DNA from: Salinibacterium xinjiangense | GTDB taxonomy: Bacteria; Actinomycetota; Actinomycetes; Actinomycetales; Microbacteriaceae | Assembly: GCF_014645015.1 (NCBI RefSeq) | Contig: NZ_BMLC01000001.1 | Coordinates: forward strand, 310,001 to 374,000 | DNA length: 64,000 nt | Direction: 5' to 3' | Part shown: one piece after another, positions 9,349 through 18,919 of the stretch | Layout: every line of letters starts with the position of its first letter | How positions within the stretch are numbered: the first letter of the stretch is position 1 | The notes under the pieces: model-generated | The model's input: the letters and a program-made list of their open reading frames with translations, nothing else | Database searches by the model: none | What the model was told of the DNA's origin: nothing | Position numbers and translations under genes: made by a program

Positions 9349-9852
9349 TCAACCGACCTTGTGCAGCCAGACGACGGCCGAATCCTGGCTGGCATGACGG
9401 AACACCTCGAGCTCGTCGTCCCAGGCCTGCCCGAGGGCGAGCCTCAACTCGCGGTGAAGTTCGACGGCGTTGGCTCCCGCGATGTCCATGGCGTAGCGCA
9501 CGCGATCCTCGGGGATGACCACGTTGCCGGCTGTGTCGGTCTGGGCGTAGAAGATTCCAAGGTCAGGCGTATGCATCCAGCGACCACCGTCGGTGCCGAG
9601 CCCCGCGTCTTCGGTCACCTCATAGCGCAGGTGCTCCCATCCGCGCAGGGCAGACGCGAGCCGCGCACCGGTGCCGCGGGGGCCTTCCCAGTAGAACTCG
9701 GCTCGTTGGGAGCCCTTGAGCACGGGCTGCTGGTCCCAATCGAAGTTGACCGCGCGATCGAGCGCGCGACCTGCAGCCCACTCAATGTGAGGGCACAGGG
9801 CGCGTGGCGAAGAGTGCACGAATAGCACTCCGCGAGCGTGTGATGCAGTCAC
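9349..9852 (-). CDS. DUF3145 family protein
   Basis: 167 residues, matching the actinobacteria-specific DUF3145 family with its N-terminal RGVLFVHSSPRALCPHIEWA. The family is soluble, has no signal or TM segment, and its function is unknown. The GTG start has CGGAG seven bases upstream. It is encoded convergently to the fab operon, a neighbourhood often kept in actinobacteria, so a role linked to lipid or envelope metabolism is possible but unproven. The upstream region has a 16-bp tandem repeat and a palindrome. Confidence 0.88.
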   Translation of the reverse strand: MTASHARGVLFVHSSPRALCPHIEWAAGRALDRAVNFDWDQQPVLKGSQRAEFYWEGPRGTGARLASALRGWEHLRYEVTEDAGLGTDGGRWMHTPDLGIFYAQTDTAGNVVIPEDRVRYAMDIAGANAVELHRELRLALGQAWDDELEVFRHASQDSAVVWLHKVG

Positions 9853-9916
9853 GATGACTCCGTTCCGGTTGGGTGCGACTTCCCCATCGACCCATGGAAC
9901 ACGGTGTTACCAAAAA

Positions 9917-9997
9917 TTCGTGTGACTGATTATTCGTATGACTAACTATTCAGTTGGGCAGGGCTGCTCCCGCAGGCCCACTTTGGTCATTATGACC
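9917..9997. promoter_or_regulatory. Direct repeats and palindrome upstream of DUF3145
   Basis: Two abutting 16-base direct repeats (TTCGTGTGACTGATTA at 9917 and TTCGTATGACTAACTA at 9933; 13 of 16 identical) are followed by the perfect odd palindrome GGTCATTATGACC at 9985-9997. All lie in the 211-base gap between the DUF3145 start and the PadR gene end, in AT-richer sequence. They look like protein-binding sites controlling DUF3145, but the binding factor is not identifiable. Confidence 0.45.
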
Positions 9998-10063
9998 CAT
10001 TGGGCCGGGTAATCACAAGCATGTAGTTCCGCAGGGCGCGAAATACCGCCCAGCCGGATGATG

Positions 10064-10612
10064 TCAGCCGCGAACAGGTCGGCCGCGACGCGGTGGCTCG
10101 GCCTCGAGCCCGAACGGTTCGGAACCCCTCACCAGCGCTTCTGCTCGCTGCAACCATCCCAGTTCGGCTTCCGCCGCCGCGAGTTGCGCCTGTATGACGA
10201 GCTGACGGGACAACTGGATCGCGGGCTTCTCCCGACGGAGGGCATCAACGGCCGCCGCGGTCGACTCCCGATGGCGGCTCACCACCGCCGCGGCATCCAC
10301 ACCCGGCAGCGACTGTGCCAGGGCTACCTTCTGTGCAAGCTCATCGAGACCAATCGACGGCACGGCAGTCTCGAACCAACTGCGCACACAGATCCGACCC
10401 TCGTCGGTGATGGCGTAGTAGACATGCCCCGTGGAGTTGGCACCGAGCTTGGACACGAGGCCGTCTCGTTCCAGCCTGTCGAGGGTGGCATAGACCTGGC
10501 CCACATTGAGCGATCGATAATGCCCTGTCCGGCGTTCGAATTCGACGCGGAGCTGGTATCCGTAGCAATCCCCTTCATCGAGGATGGCGAGAAGGCTCTG
10601 ACGGATCGACAT
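10064..10612 (-). CDS. PadR-family transcriptional regulator
   Basis: 182 residues. The N-terminal winged-helix domain (CYGYQLRVEFERRTG, then VGQVYATLDRLERDGLV) is typical of PadR. The C-terminal half is the helical dimerisation domain of the longer PadR subfamily. PadR proteins are usually repressors of nearby efflux or stress genes, but no such target adjoins it. Its ATG is preceded by TACCGT exactly six bases upstream and by no ribosome-binding site, so a leaderless transcript separate from the polymerase gene 24 bases upstream is likely. Confidence 0.9.
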   Translation of the reverse strand: MSIRQSLLAILDEGDCYGYQLRVEFERRTGHYRSLNVGQVYATLDRLERDGLVSKLGANSTGHVYYAITDEGRICVRSWFETAVPSIGLDELAQKVALAQSLPGVDAAAVVSRHRESTAAAVDALRREKPAIQLSRQLVIQAQLAAAEAELGWLQRAEALVRGSEPFGLEAEPPRRGRPVRG

Positions 10613-10636
10613 GCATACACGGTATATGGCAACAGG

Positions 10637-12304
10637 CTATTTGGCCTGCCCATAGTTGTCGACGATGGCTATGGTGACCGGGAATTGCGCGGGGAGCTGG
10701 CCGAACAGCAGCCTGCCCGCATCGACCGCAGCATCGGAGATCACCCCGGCAACCTGAACGGCCAGGTCGGCTGGCGCGTGGACCACGACCTCGTCGTGAA
10801 GGAAAAAGACCAGATGCGGGCCGTCGACCAACGCACCAGCGTCGTTCAACTCGTGAAGCCGTCGGCGGATGCTCCCCATCCAGCACAACGCCCACTCGGC
10901 CGCCGTACCCTGCACGATGAAGTTACGAGTGAATCTCCCCCAGGCGCGCCCGCGGTCTCGGGCCCGCGCGGCCTCTGCCGACGACACCGTCTCGTTCCAC
11001 GTACCGCTGTCGTGCCCGGGAGGGGAGCTGCGCCCCAGCCTGGTCGTTACGACCTCCCCGCGCTCGCCCGCCCTCGCGGCGTTCTCCACCATCCCGATCG
11101 CACGCGGATAGGCGCGGGTAAGGGCTGGCATGAGACGCCCTCCCTCCCCCGTCGTTGCGCCGTACATCGCGCCGAGCATGGCGACTTTGGCCTGGTCACG
11201 GGTCTCCAGGGCGCCGCTGGCCACGATGCCGGCATACAGGTCCCCCGCTGAACCCGCCTCGATCATTCCCCGGTCGACAGCCATGGCGGCGAGGATGCGC
11301 GGCTCGAGTTGTGACGCATCTGCGACCACGAGCTTCCAGCCCTCATCCGCTACGACAGCGCCGCGGATGTTCTTCGGCAACTGCAGCGCTCCCCCACCGC
11401 TGGTCGCCCAGCGCCCGGTCGCCGCACCACCCGGAACGTAGTCCGGGCGGAATCGCCCGCCTGCAACCCAGTTATCGAGCCAGGCCCAGCCGTTGGACGA
11501 CAGCAGCCGCGACAGCTTCTTGTACTCGAGCAGCGGGGGAATCGCGGGATGTTTCAGTGTGGCGAGTTCCCATGAGCGGGTGGAAGTGACCATGAGCCCG
11601 GCGAGCCCGAGCGCGCGCAGAAGGTCAGCCGGGGAATCCGGATTCAATTCCGGCGATTCGAGCCGCTGTCGCACGATGTCGAGCACGGCCTGCAGCTTCG
11701 CCGGTCGGGCGCCGTCCACGGCCGGCCGAGGACCGAGGGATGCGGAGAGGATGGCATCGTGCCTGCCCGCACTCCACGGGAGGCCCGCGAACCGCATCTC
11801 GGCCGCAATCAGGGCACCGACCGACTCTGCAGCCAGCAACCGTCCGAGGCGCGAGGGCTCAGGGCACCCCGCGACGGCAGACCGTTGGAGTTCGAACTCG
11901 GCAACCGGGTCGGATTCGACCGACGGTGCGGGAGCAGCAACCTGATCCCACTCGAACAGTGCCGAGTGGGAGGGCGCCGCAGCGACCGGTCCGGCTGCGG
12001 GCGCTGGCGCATCCCACAGGCCGCGTCGTGACCGCGCGAGCCGGGAATCCGAGGTCAGTGATGACGATCGGAGGATCGCGTGACACAGCCGAAGGTCGAA
12101 GCATCGATCGACCCGAACTCCGGCAGCCAGCAGGGGTGCGTACCAGCGGGAGGTGTCGTCCCAGACCCAGCGTGGATGCCCCGTCTCACGCGCGACAACG
12201 AACGCCGCCAGGTCGTCCACCTGCTCGACACCGATCACCGCACCCGAATCGCCGAACGAGGTCGCCCGCACAACTCCCTGGACGCGAGCGAGGACTATGT
12301 GCAC
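10637..12304 (-). CDS. Family A DNA polymerase-like protein (exonuclease-like N-terminus)
   Basis: 555 residues, the size of the actinobacterial 'bifunctional 3'-5' exonuclease/DNA polymerase' family, much shorter than PolA. The C-terminal half has family A polymerase motifs: A (VVADASQLEPRILAA), B (DQAKVAMLGAMYGATTGEGG) and C (FFLHDEVVVHA). The N-terminal third aligns in position with a 3'-5' exonuclease domain, but its acidic DEDD residues are not evident, so proofreading may be lost. In vivo role is not established. The GTG start is preceded by CAGACT and six bases, as at fabD, suggesting leaderless expression. Confidence 0.88.
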   Translation of the reverse strand: MHIVLARVQGVVRATSFGDSGAVIGVEQVDDLAAFVVARETGHPRWVWDDTSRWYAPLLAAGVRVDRCFDLRLCHAILRSSSLTSDSRLARSRRGLWDAPAPAAGPVAAAPSHSALFEWDQVAAPAPSVESDPVAEFELQRSAVAGCPEPSRLGRLLAAESVGALIAAEMRFAGLPWSAGRHDAILSASLGPRPAVDGARPAKLQAVLDIVRQRLESPELNPDSPADLLRALGLAGLMVTSTRSWELATLKHPAIPPLLEYKKLSRLLSSNGWAWLDNWVAGGRFRPDYVPGGAATGRWATSGGGALQLPKNIRGAVVADEGWKLVVADASQLEPRILAAMAVDRGMIEAGSAGDLYAGIVASGALETRDQAKVAMLGAMYGATTGEGGRLMPALTRAYPRAIGMVENAARAGERGEVVTTRLGRSSPPGHDSGTWNETVSSAEAARARDRGRAWGRFTRNFIVQGTAAEWALCWMGSIRRRLHELNDAGALVDGPHLVFFLHDEVVVHAPADLAVQVAGVISDAAVDAGRLLFGQLPAQFPVTIAIVDNYGQAK

Positions 12305-12338
12305 GCCCCCAGTCTGCCCTCCGCCACCGTCGCCGGGC

Positions 12339-12746
12339 TCAGGCGAAGGGTTCTGCGGTCTCCATCAGCCGGGATCGGATCAAGAAGCGCAGGCCCTCCG
12401 GGCCCTCGAGCGAGAATCCACTTCCCCTGCCCTTGACCACGTCGACGGTCAGGAAGGTGTGACTCCAATAGGTGAACTGCTCTTTCGACATCCAGAAATC
12501 GATGTTTCGAGCTTCTGAACCGCGTTGGGCAATATCGAAGACGCCCAGCAGGATGTCGTTGTCCGAGGTCCAGAACTCGCCGGCCGCGAAGCACATCGGG
12601 GAGCTGCCATCGCAGCAGCCACCCGACTGGTGGAACATCAGCGGGCCGTGCTGGTCCCACAGTTTTCGCAACAGATCGACGCTCTCGGAGGTGAGCGCGA
12701 CCCTGGGTAGGGTCTCGCCCGAAATAACGACGGTGGATTCGATCAT
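12339..12746 (-). CDS. DUF779 family protein, partner of aldehyde dehydrogenase
   Basis: 135 residues. DUF779 proteins are small and often lie next to acetaldehyde/alcohol dehydrogenase genes. The Cys-rich segment SGGCCDGSSPMC (near residues 40-51) is the family hallmark and suggests metal binding. The start at 12746 has AAAGGAG nearby; ten extra codons upstream lack such support. It lies downstream of the aldehyde dehydrogenase on the same strand with a strong hairpin between them. Function unknown; a role in maturing or assisting the dehydrogenase is inferred from context only. Confidence 0.88.
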   Translation of the reverse strand: MIESTVVISGETLPRVALTSESVDLLRKLWDQHGPLMFHQSGGCCDGSSPMCFAAGEFWTSDNDILLGVFDIAQRGSEARNIDFWMSKEQFTYWSHTFLTVDVVKGRGSGFSLEGPEGLRFLIRSRLMETAEPFA

Positions 12747-12787
12747 GCCCTTGCTCCTTTGCCTGGTGATCTTCACAACAGCAGGTA

Positions 12788-12826
12788 CCTCCGGCGGTCA
12801 TCCAACCCAGGGATGACCGCCGGAGG
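12788..12826. repeat. Perfect 16-bp inverted repeat between ALDH and DUF779 genes
   Basis: Arms at 12788-12803 (CCTCCGGCGGTCATCC) and 12811-12826 are exact reverse complements with a seven-base loop. There is no T-run on either strand, so it is not a typical terminator. Inside the ALDH-DUF779 transcript it would form a very stable hairpin that could protect the upstream message or reduce read-through. Confidence 0.8.
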
Positions 12827-12844
12827 CTGCCGTGCCGTGCCGGT

Positions 12845-14368
12845 TTAGAAGAAGCCCAGCTTGTCTTCCGAGTACGACACGAGCAGGTTCTTCGTCTGCT
12901 GGTAGTGATCGAGGGCGAGCACGTTGTTCTCGCGGCCCATCCCCGAGCTCTTGTAGCCACCGAACGCCGCACCGGCGGGGTAGGCGTGGTAGTTGTTTAT
13001 CCAGACACGACCGGCCTGGATGTCGCGCCCAGCGCGATACGCGACGTTGCCGTTGCGCGACCACACTCCGGCTCCGAGCCCGTACAGCGTGTCGTTGGCG
13101 ATCGAGATACCGTCGTCGTAGTCGTCGAAGCTCGTGACCGAGACCACTGGCCCGAAGATCTCCTCCTGGAAGATGCGCATCTTGTTGTCGCCTTCGAAAA
13201 TGGTCGGCTGCACGTAGTAACCGCCGGTCAGGTCGCCGCCGAGGTCGACCCGCTCGCCGCCGAGCAGCAGCTTCGCGCCCTCCTGCTTGCCGATGTCGAC
13301 GTAGCTCAGGATCTTCTCAAGCTGGTCGTTCGACGATTGCGCGCCGACCTGCGTGTCGGTGTCGAGCGGGTTGCCCTGCACGGCTGCCCTCGTGCGCTCC
13401 ACCGCGGCGCCCAGGAAGGAGTCGTAGATCGGCTTCTGGATGAGGGCGCGCGACGGGGATGTGCACACCTCGCCCTGGTTGAACGCGAAGAGCACAAAGC
13501 CTTCCTGCGCCTTGTCGTAGAAAGCGTCGTCCTGGTCAGCGACGTCGGCGAAGAAGAGGTTCGGGCTCTTGCCGCCGAGTTCCAGCGTCGCGGGGATGAT
13601 ATTCGCACTCGCATATTGCAGGATCAGTCGGCCGGTCGTGGTTTCACCGGTAAAGGCGATCTTACGGATGCGGGGGCTCGAGGCGAGGGGTTTACCGGCT
13701 TCTGCTCCGAAACCGTTCACGATGTTCACGACCCCGGGAGGGAGGATGTCCCCGATCAGCTCGATGAGAACGAGGATCGACACCGGCGTCTGCTCGGCCG
13801 GCTTGAGCACGATCGCGTTACCAGCGGCGAGGGCCGGTGCGAGCTTCCAGACGGCCATGAGAATGGGGAAGTTCCACGGGATGATCTGCCCGACAACGCC
13901 GAGCGGCTCCTTGTAGTGGTACGCCGTCATGGAGCCGTCCATCTCGGCAAATTTGCCCTCCTGGGCCCGGATCACGGCCGCGAAGTAGCGGAAGTGATCG
14001 GCTGCCAGCGGCAGGTCGGCGTTGAGCGGCTCTCGGATCGGCTTGCCGTTGTCCCAGGTCTCGGCCACAGCGAGCAGCTCGAGATTGGCGTCGATCACGT
14101 CGGCGATGCGGTTGAGCACCGCCGCGCGCTCGGTGGTGGAAGTCTTGCCCCACGCCGGGGCAGCCTTGTGGGCGGCGTCGAGAGCCGCGTCGATGTCTTC
14201 GGCTGTGCCACGGGCCACCTCGGCAAACGGCTTACCGTTGACCGGCGAGATGTCTTCGAAGTACTGGCCCTTCACAGGAGCAACCCACTCACCCCCGATC
14301 CAATGTTCGTATCGGGGCTTGAATGAGACTTTTGCGTCGGGTGTTCCCGGTGCGGCATAAACCGTCAT
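12845..14368 (-). CDS. NAD(P)-dependent aldehyde dehydrogenase (acetaldehyde type)
   Basis: 507 residues, complete. It oxidises an aldehyde, probably acetaldehyde, to the acid. The catalytic Cys is in [11 protein letters not shown] and the general-base Glu in LELGGKSPN; cofactor-loop residues [16 protein letters not shown] are intact. It resembles the ExaC/AldA group that works with alcohol dehydrogenases. ATG 14368 has AGGAGT upstream. The upstream neighbour is a GAF-domain regulator of the AcoR type and the downstream one DUF779; together with aceB/aceA nearby this points to growth on ethanol or other C2 compounds. Confidence 0.95.
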   Translation of the reverse strand: MTVYAAPGTPDAKVSFKPRYEHWIGGEWVAPVKGQYFEDISPVNGKPFAEVARGTAEDIDAALDAAHKAAPAWGKTSTTERAAVLNRIADVIDANLELLAVAETWDNGKPIREPLNADLPLAADHFRYFAAVIRAQEGKFAEMDGSMTAYHYKEPLGVVGQIIPWNFPILMAVWKLAPALAAGNAIVLKPAEQTPVSILVLIELIGDILPPGVVNIVNGFGAEAGKPLASSPRIRKIAFTGETTTGRLILQYASANIIPATLELGGKSPNLFFADVADQDDAFYDKAQEGFVLFAFNQGEVCTSPSRALIQKPIYDSFLGAAVERTRAAVQGNPLDTDTQVGAQSSNDQLEKILSYVDIGKQEGAKLLLGGERVDLGGDLTGGYYVQPTIFEGDNKMRIFQEEIFGPVVSVTSFDDYDDGISIANDTLYGLGAGVWSRNGNVAYRAGRDIQAGRVWINNYHAYPAGAAFGGYKSSGMGRENNVLALDHYQQTKNLLVSYSEDKLGFF

Positions 14369-14464
14369 GCACTGACTCCTGTCGACATCGTTGTCTGGTG
14401 ATTTCTCGACGATATTCGCGACGGGGTTGCGAAGAGGTTGCAGGATGTTGCGAGCGTGCTGCAC

Positions 14465-15757
14465 TCAGCGCAGTTCGGCCTCGATGTGCTCGATGCGCGC
14501 CACCACGGCGGCTCGCTTGGGGGACTTTGCCGGCAGCATCCTGAGGCAGGCGCGCCAGACCTCGATGTCGAAGGCGGCCTCATCGGTGCGGGCATAGGTA
14601 AGCAGCGTGTCGACTGCCGCATCCGTCATCAACGCGTCTCGCAACCGATGGCTGACCTCGGCCCGGAGTTGTTCCACCCCCGGTGCCCTCGAACCTGGCA
14701 GCACCGGCCCCGAGTATCCGGCGAGCGCCACCCGATGCGCGCCCCGGTCCAGGAAAGCAAGCACCCTGTGTGCATCGAGCTCAAGTCGCCTTGGCAGCCT
14801 ATACGGTCGCGACAACGGTACGAGACTCTGATCGAACGCCTCAAGATGCTTGCGCAGCCGCACCATCTCGGGCCGAAGGGTCTCGATGGAGCAGTCCAGC
14901 TGACCCGCAAGCGCCTCAGCGGACATACCGGAGGGATACCACGCCAGCAGTGTCAGGATCTCGGCGTGACGCGAGCTCAGGTCGATCTTGCGCCCACCCG
15001 ATTCGAGGCGCCCACCGTCACTGCCCAGCACCGACAGCGCGGGGGAAGAGTTCGGGCGCGCCACCGCGTGGTGCACGGTCCGACGCGGACGCGACACCTG
15101 TTCGTCAAGCCGGCGGATGCGCAGCTCCGATTCCACAGCGGCGACCGCGGCCTCGAGCAGCGGGAGGGTGGCCGGTGCAACAGCATCCTCGCCCCCGGTG
15201 ATGTCTATGACACCGATCAGCGTGCCGGAGATCGGATCGTGCACCGGGACGGCCGTGCAGCTCCATGGGTGGGCGATGCGATTGAAGTGTTCGGCGCCAT
15301 GGATCTGGATGCCACGATCCAGCGCCAGCGCGGTGCCCGGGGCACTCGTGCCCACGACGCGCTCGCTCCAGTCAGCACCTTCGACGAACAGCATGCCCTC
15401 GGCTTTGCGGCGCAGGTTCCTGTCGCCATCGATCCACAGGAGCCTGCCGTCCTGGTCGCCGATAGCCACAATCAGTCCCGCATCAAAGGTGTGACGGATG
15501 AGCAGCCTGTGAATCGTCGGAAGCGCGAGCGCAAGCGGATGCGCGTCCCGATAGTCCCGCAGGTCGGAGTCGTCGAAGCGGAGGCCGTCAAGCGGCTGGT
15601 CGGGGTCGAGCAGGAGTTGCAGGGACCGTTCCCACGACTCCTGTACGAGCTTGCGGACGCCAGCCACGGCCATCCGCTGGTCGATGACTGATTCGTGAGC
15701 TTGTTCGAGTTGGGCGCGCGCGACAACGCCCGGCGGGACGCTCCACGGGCTGGACAC
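14465..15757 (-). CDS. GAF-domain regulator of the aldehyde dehydrogenase gene (AcoR-like, lacking AAA domain)
   Basis: About 430 residues. Residues 60-215 form a GAF-like sensor domain resembling the N-terminal half of AcoR-type activators (DGRLLWIDGD, SAPGTALALD, GVIDITGG). The C-terminal part has no sigma-54 AAA domain; it holds a winged-helix-like segment (SSRHAEILTLLAWYPSGMSAE). The GTG at 15757 is favoured because GGAG lies five bases upstream; TTG 15772 and GTG 15763 are in the same frame. TAGCAT near 15793 could be its -10. It lies just before the aldehyde dehydrogenase gene on the same strand and probably controls it. Confidence 0.8.
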   Translation of the reverse strand: MSSPWSVPPGVVARAQLEQAHESVIDQRMAVAGVRKLVQESWERSLQLLLDPDQPLDGLRFDDSDLRDYRDAHPLALALPTIHRLLIRHTFDAGLIVAIGDQDGRLLWIDGDRNLRRKAEGMLFVEGADWSERVVGTSAPGTALALDRGIQIHGAEHFNRIAHPWSCTAVPVHDPISGTLIGVIDITGGEDAVAPATLPLLEAAVAAVESELRIRRLDEQVSRPRRTVHHAVARPNSSPALSVLGSDGGRLESGGRKIDLSSRHAEILTLLAWYPSGMSAEALAGQLDCSIETLRPEMVRLRKHLEAFDQSLVPLSRPYRLPRRLELDAHRVLAFLDRGAHRVALAGYSGPVLPGSRAPGVEQLRAEVSHRLRDALMTDAAVDTLLTYARTDEAAFDIEVWRACLRMLPAKSPKRAAVVARIEHIEAELR

Positions 15758-15819
15758 TGTCACTCCGATCAACGATGGTCGAGTGCTCTCATGCTACGCG
15801 TGCCAGCCCGTGAAACCCA

Positions 15820-17427
15820 CTACGCGGCCACGACCTCCGCGTTCTCCACCAGGTACCGGCTGTAGGCGGTGAGCGTGAGGAAGGTCGGGAAGTCTTCCTC
15901 GAGCGTGACGGCCCTGAAGACCTCGGCCGCATCAGCGAATCGTCCTCCCGCCGACGCAGATTCGAGCACGGCTGCGAGCTCTCGCTCGACGACCGACCTC
16001 GTGATTAGGGTGCCCTCGGCGGTGACCACCCGCTGGTGCATCCACTGCCACAACTGGCTGCGGCTGATCTCGGCCGTCGCGGCATCTTCCATCAGGTTAT
16101 CGATCGCGGCTGCTCCTACCCCGCGCAGCCAGCTCTCGATGTACCTGACGGCTATCGACACGTTAGAGGCGACGCCGGCATCCGTCACCTGCCCCTCGAT
16201 GCGCAGGTCGAGCAGGTCCTCCGCCGAGACGTGCACGTCGGGCCTGAGACGATCAACCTGGTTCGGCCGGTCTCCGAGCACTGCGTCGAATTCGGCCTGG
16301 GCCGTCGAGACGAGGTCGGGATGCGCGACCCATGTGCCATCGAACCCATCCGTCGCCTCCCGCCGTTTGTCTGCCGTCACAGCGGCAAGCGCGCGGGCCG
16401 TGACCTCGGGATCCCGACGGTTCGGGATGAACGCACTCATGCCCCCGATGGCATGAGCCCCGCGTTTATGGCACGTGGCGACCAGGAGCTCGGTGTACGC
16501 CCTCATGAACGGAACCGTCATCGTGATATCCGACCTGTCCGGCAGTACGAAGCTGGCGCCACGACCGCGGAAGTTCTTGATGATCGAGAAGATGTAGTCC
16601 CATCGACCGGCGTTCAGCCCGGCACAGTGCTCTCGAAGTTCGTACAGGATCTCCTCCATCTCGAACGCAGCGGGAATCGTCTCGATCAGCACGGTGGCCC
16701 TGATCGTCCCGTGCTCGATGCCGAGAGCATTCTCGGTGAAGGTGAACACGTCATCCCACAACCGCGCCTCGAGATGATTCTCGATCTTGGCGATGTAGAA
16801 GTATGGCCCGCTGCCGCTGTCGATGAGCTGCTTCGCGTTGTGGAACGCGTACAGCCCGAAGTCGACGAGCGAGCCGGATGCGGGTGAGCGCTGGCCTGCA
16901 CGGTCGGTGTACCTGACGTGCTTCTCGACGAGGTGCCAACCGCGCGGTCGCATGACGATCGTCGGCGTCGACTCCCCCAGCCTGTATTCCTTGCCCTCGG
17001 GGCTCGTGAAGTCGATCTGGCGCCGGATAGCGTCGTGCAGGCTCAATTGGCCTCCGATCACGTTCTCCCAGGTGGGGCTCGTGGCGTCCTCCTGATCTGC
17101 CAGCCACACCTTCGCGCCGGAATTCATCGCGTTGATCGTCATCTTGCGATCGGTCGGCCCGGTGATCTCCACTCTTCGGTCTTCCAGGCCCGGGCCTGGG
17201 CCGGCGACCCGCCAGGTCGGTTCTTCGCGAATCGCCGCCGTCTCCGGCAGGAAGGCGAGATTGCGGCCGTTGTTGATGCGTTTGCGCGACTCCATCCGCG
17301 CGGCCAGCCGGTCGTGCCTGCGGCCAGCGAACTGGTCGTGCAACCTCGTGAGAAACTGCAGCGCCTGTGGTGTCAGTATCTCGTCGAATCGGTCGCCGTC
17401 AGCGCCGATGATGTCCATGCGGTTCAT
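15820..17427 (-). CDS. aceB: Malate synthase A
   Basis: 535 residues, normal for the A isoform. It condenses glyoxylate with acetyl-CoA to malate in the glyoxylate shunt. Family signatures include [22 protein letters not shown], the Arg-containing VMRPRGWHL, and [12 protein letters not shown] with the C-terminal [15 protein letters not shown]. The start ATG has GAGGAC upstream. It lies 38 bases after isocitrate lyase on the same strand, so both shunt enzymes form one transcription unit from the promoter next to the RamB-type regulator. Confidence 0.97.
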   Translation of the reverse strand: MNRMDIIGADGDRFDEILTPQALQFLTRLHDQFAGRRHDRLAARMESRKRINNGRNLAFLPETAAIREEPTWRVAGPGPGLEDRRVEITGPTDRKMTINAMNSGAKVWLADQEDATSPTWENVIGGQLSLHDAIRRQIDFTSPEGKEYRLGESTPTIVMRPRGWHLVEKHVRYTDRAGQRSPASGSLVDFGLYAFHNAKQLIDSGSGPYFYIAKIENHLEARLWDDVFTFTENALGIEHGTIRATVLIETIPAAFEMEEILYELREHCAGLNAGRWDYIFSIIKNFRGRGASFVLPDRSDITMTVPFMRAYTELLVATCHKRGAHAIGGMSAFIPNRRDPEVTARALAAVTADKRREATDGFDGTWVAHPDLVSTAQAEFDAVLGDRPNQVDRLRPDVHVSAEDLLDLRIEGQVTDAGVASNVSIAVRYIESWLRGVGAAAIDNLMEDAATAEISRSQLWQWMHQRVVTAEGTLITRSVVERELAAVLESASAGGRFADAAEVFRAVTLEEDFPTFLTLTAYSRYLVENAEVVAA

Positions 17428-17465
17428 GATGTCCTCGAAAAAGTCGTTAGTCGGTATTGCGCGGT

Positions 17466-18788
17466 TTAGTGAAACTGGGCAGTCTCGGTGCTGCCGACCA
17501 GGGCCAGCGTTTCGCTTGTGGGGTTGAGTGCGGTCGCGATGCGATCGAAGTACCCCGTTCCGACCTCACGCTGGTGGCGTGTCGCCGTGTAGCCGTCCTG
17601 TTCGGACGCGAATTCTGCTTCCTGCAGCTCCACGTACGCGCTCATGTGGCGCTGCGAGTAGTCGCGAGCCAGCGTGTACATCGAGTGATTGAGGGAGTGG
17701 AAACCGGCGAGGGTGATGAACTGGAACGCGTATCCCATGGCCGCCAGCTCCCGCTGGAAGGTGGCGATCTGCGCGTCGTCGAGGTGGCTCTTCCAGTTGA
17801 ACGACGGGGAGCAGTTGTACGCGAGCTTCTTGCCGGGGAATTCCTTGTGGATGCTCTCCGCAAAGGTGCGCGCAAGCGCGAGATCCGGCTCCGCGCTCTC
17901 CACCCACAGCAGGTCGGCATACGGAGCGTACGCGTGACCCCGAGACAGCACGGTCGCAATGCCGGGCGTCGTGCGGAAGAAGCCTTCCGTCGTGCGCTCC
18001 CCTGTCAGGAACTCCCGGTCGCGCTCATCGATGTCACTCGTGATCAGGTCGGCGGCGAGAGAGTCTGTCCGCGCGATCACAAGCGTCGAGACCCCGGCGA
18101 CGTCGGCCGCGAGTCGTGCCGCGTTGAGGGTGCGCACATGCTGGGCGGTGGGGATGAGCACTTTGCCGCCCATGTGACCGCACTTCTTCTCCGAGGCGAG
18201 CTGGTCTTCCCAGTGCACGCCGGCCGCCCCGGCCTCGATCATCGACGACATGAGTTCGTAGGCGTTCAGCGGGCCACCGAAACCGGCCTCGGCATCCGCG
18301 ACGATCGGTGCGAGCCAGTCTGTTCGGGGGCTGCCATGCTCGGCGACCTCGATCTGGTCGGCGCGTAGCAGGGCATTGTTGATGCGACGCACCACCGCGG
18401 GAACGCTGTTGGCGGGATAGAGACTCTGGTCGGGGTAGGTCTGCCCTGACAGGTTCGCATCCGCTGCCACCTGCCATCCGCTCAGGTAGATCGCCTTCAA
18501 TCCCGCCCTGACCTGCTGGACTGCCTGGTTGCCGGTGAGAGCACCGAGCGCCGGAACCCACTCCTGCCCACCGTTCTCGGCTCCGTGGATGAGGTTCCAC
18601 AGGTTCTCGGCCCCACGACGGGCCAGGGTGCGGTCCTCCCTGACGCTGCCGCGCAGCGCGATGACGTCCTCGGCTGTGTAGTTGCGCTCGATACCGTTCC
18701 AGCGGGAATCGGTCTTCCACTCGGTCTCGAGCTGCGCTGCGGTCTGCGTCTGGTCGCCCGAGCGGATGATGGTGGCGTCATTCGTCAT
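17466..18788 (-). CDS. aceA: Isocitrate lyase
   Basis: 440 residues. It splits isocitrate into succinate and glyoxylate, bypassing the decarboxylating steps of the TCA cycle. The active-site signature KKCGHMGGK is present, as are [10 protein letters not shown] and the C-terminal YSPS-type region [16 protein letters not shown] precedes the ATG. First gene of the aceA-aceB unit, divergent from a RamB-type regulator with only 131 bases between the starts. Confidence 0.98.
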   Translation of the reverse strand: MTNDATIIRSGDQTQTAAQLETEWKTDSRWNGIERNYTAEDVIALRGSVREDRTLARRGAENLWNLIHGAENGGQEWVPALGALTGNQAVQQVRAGLKAIYLSGWQVAADANLSGQTYPDQSLYPANSVPAVVRRINNALLRADQIEVAEHGSPRTDWLAPIVADAEAGFGGPLNAYELMSSMIEAGAAGVHWEDQLASEKKCGHMGGKVLIPTAQHVRTLNAARLAADVAGVSTLVIARTDSLAADLITSDIDERDREFLTGERTTEGFFRTTPGIATVLSRGHAYAPYADLLWVESAEPDLALARTFAESIHKEFPGKKLAYNCSPSFNWKSHLDDAQIATFQRELAAMGYAFQFITLAGFHSLNHSMYTLARDYSQRHMSAYVELQEAEFASEQDGYTATRHQREVGTGYFDRIATALNPTSETLALVGSTETAQFH

Positions 18789-18840
18789 GTGAAACTCCCT
18801 GGTCGTTGCTGTCCTGTTTCGACTCTGGGGCTTCAGCGGT

Positions 18841-18898
18841 GGTTCTTCTCACACAATAGGGGCAGAATAAACGTGATTCTTCTGGTTCTCGGAAGAAC
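18841..18898. promoter_or_regulatory. Putative operator half-sites between aceA and ramB
   Basis: The 131-base divergent gap carries three copies of a GGTTCTTC-like box: forward at 18841-18848 and 18875-18882 and reversed at 18891-18898. The last two make an inverted repeat TTCTTC-N9-GAAGAA. Their position between isocitrate lyase and its probable regulator suggests a regulatory site. They do not match the Corynebacterium glutamicum RamB motif (AAAACTTTGCAAA), so the binding protein is not assigned. Confidence 0.4.
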
Positions 18899-18919
18899 AC
18901 CACGCTGGAGGGTCCTCCG

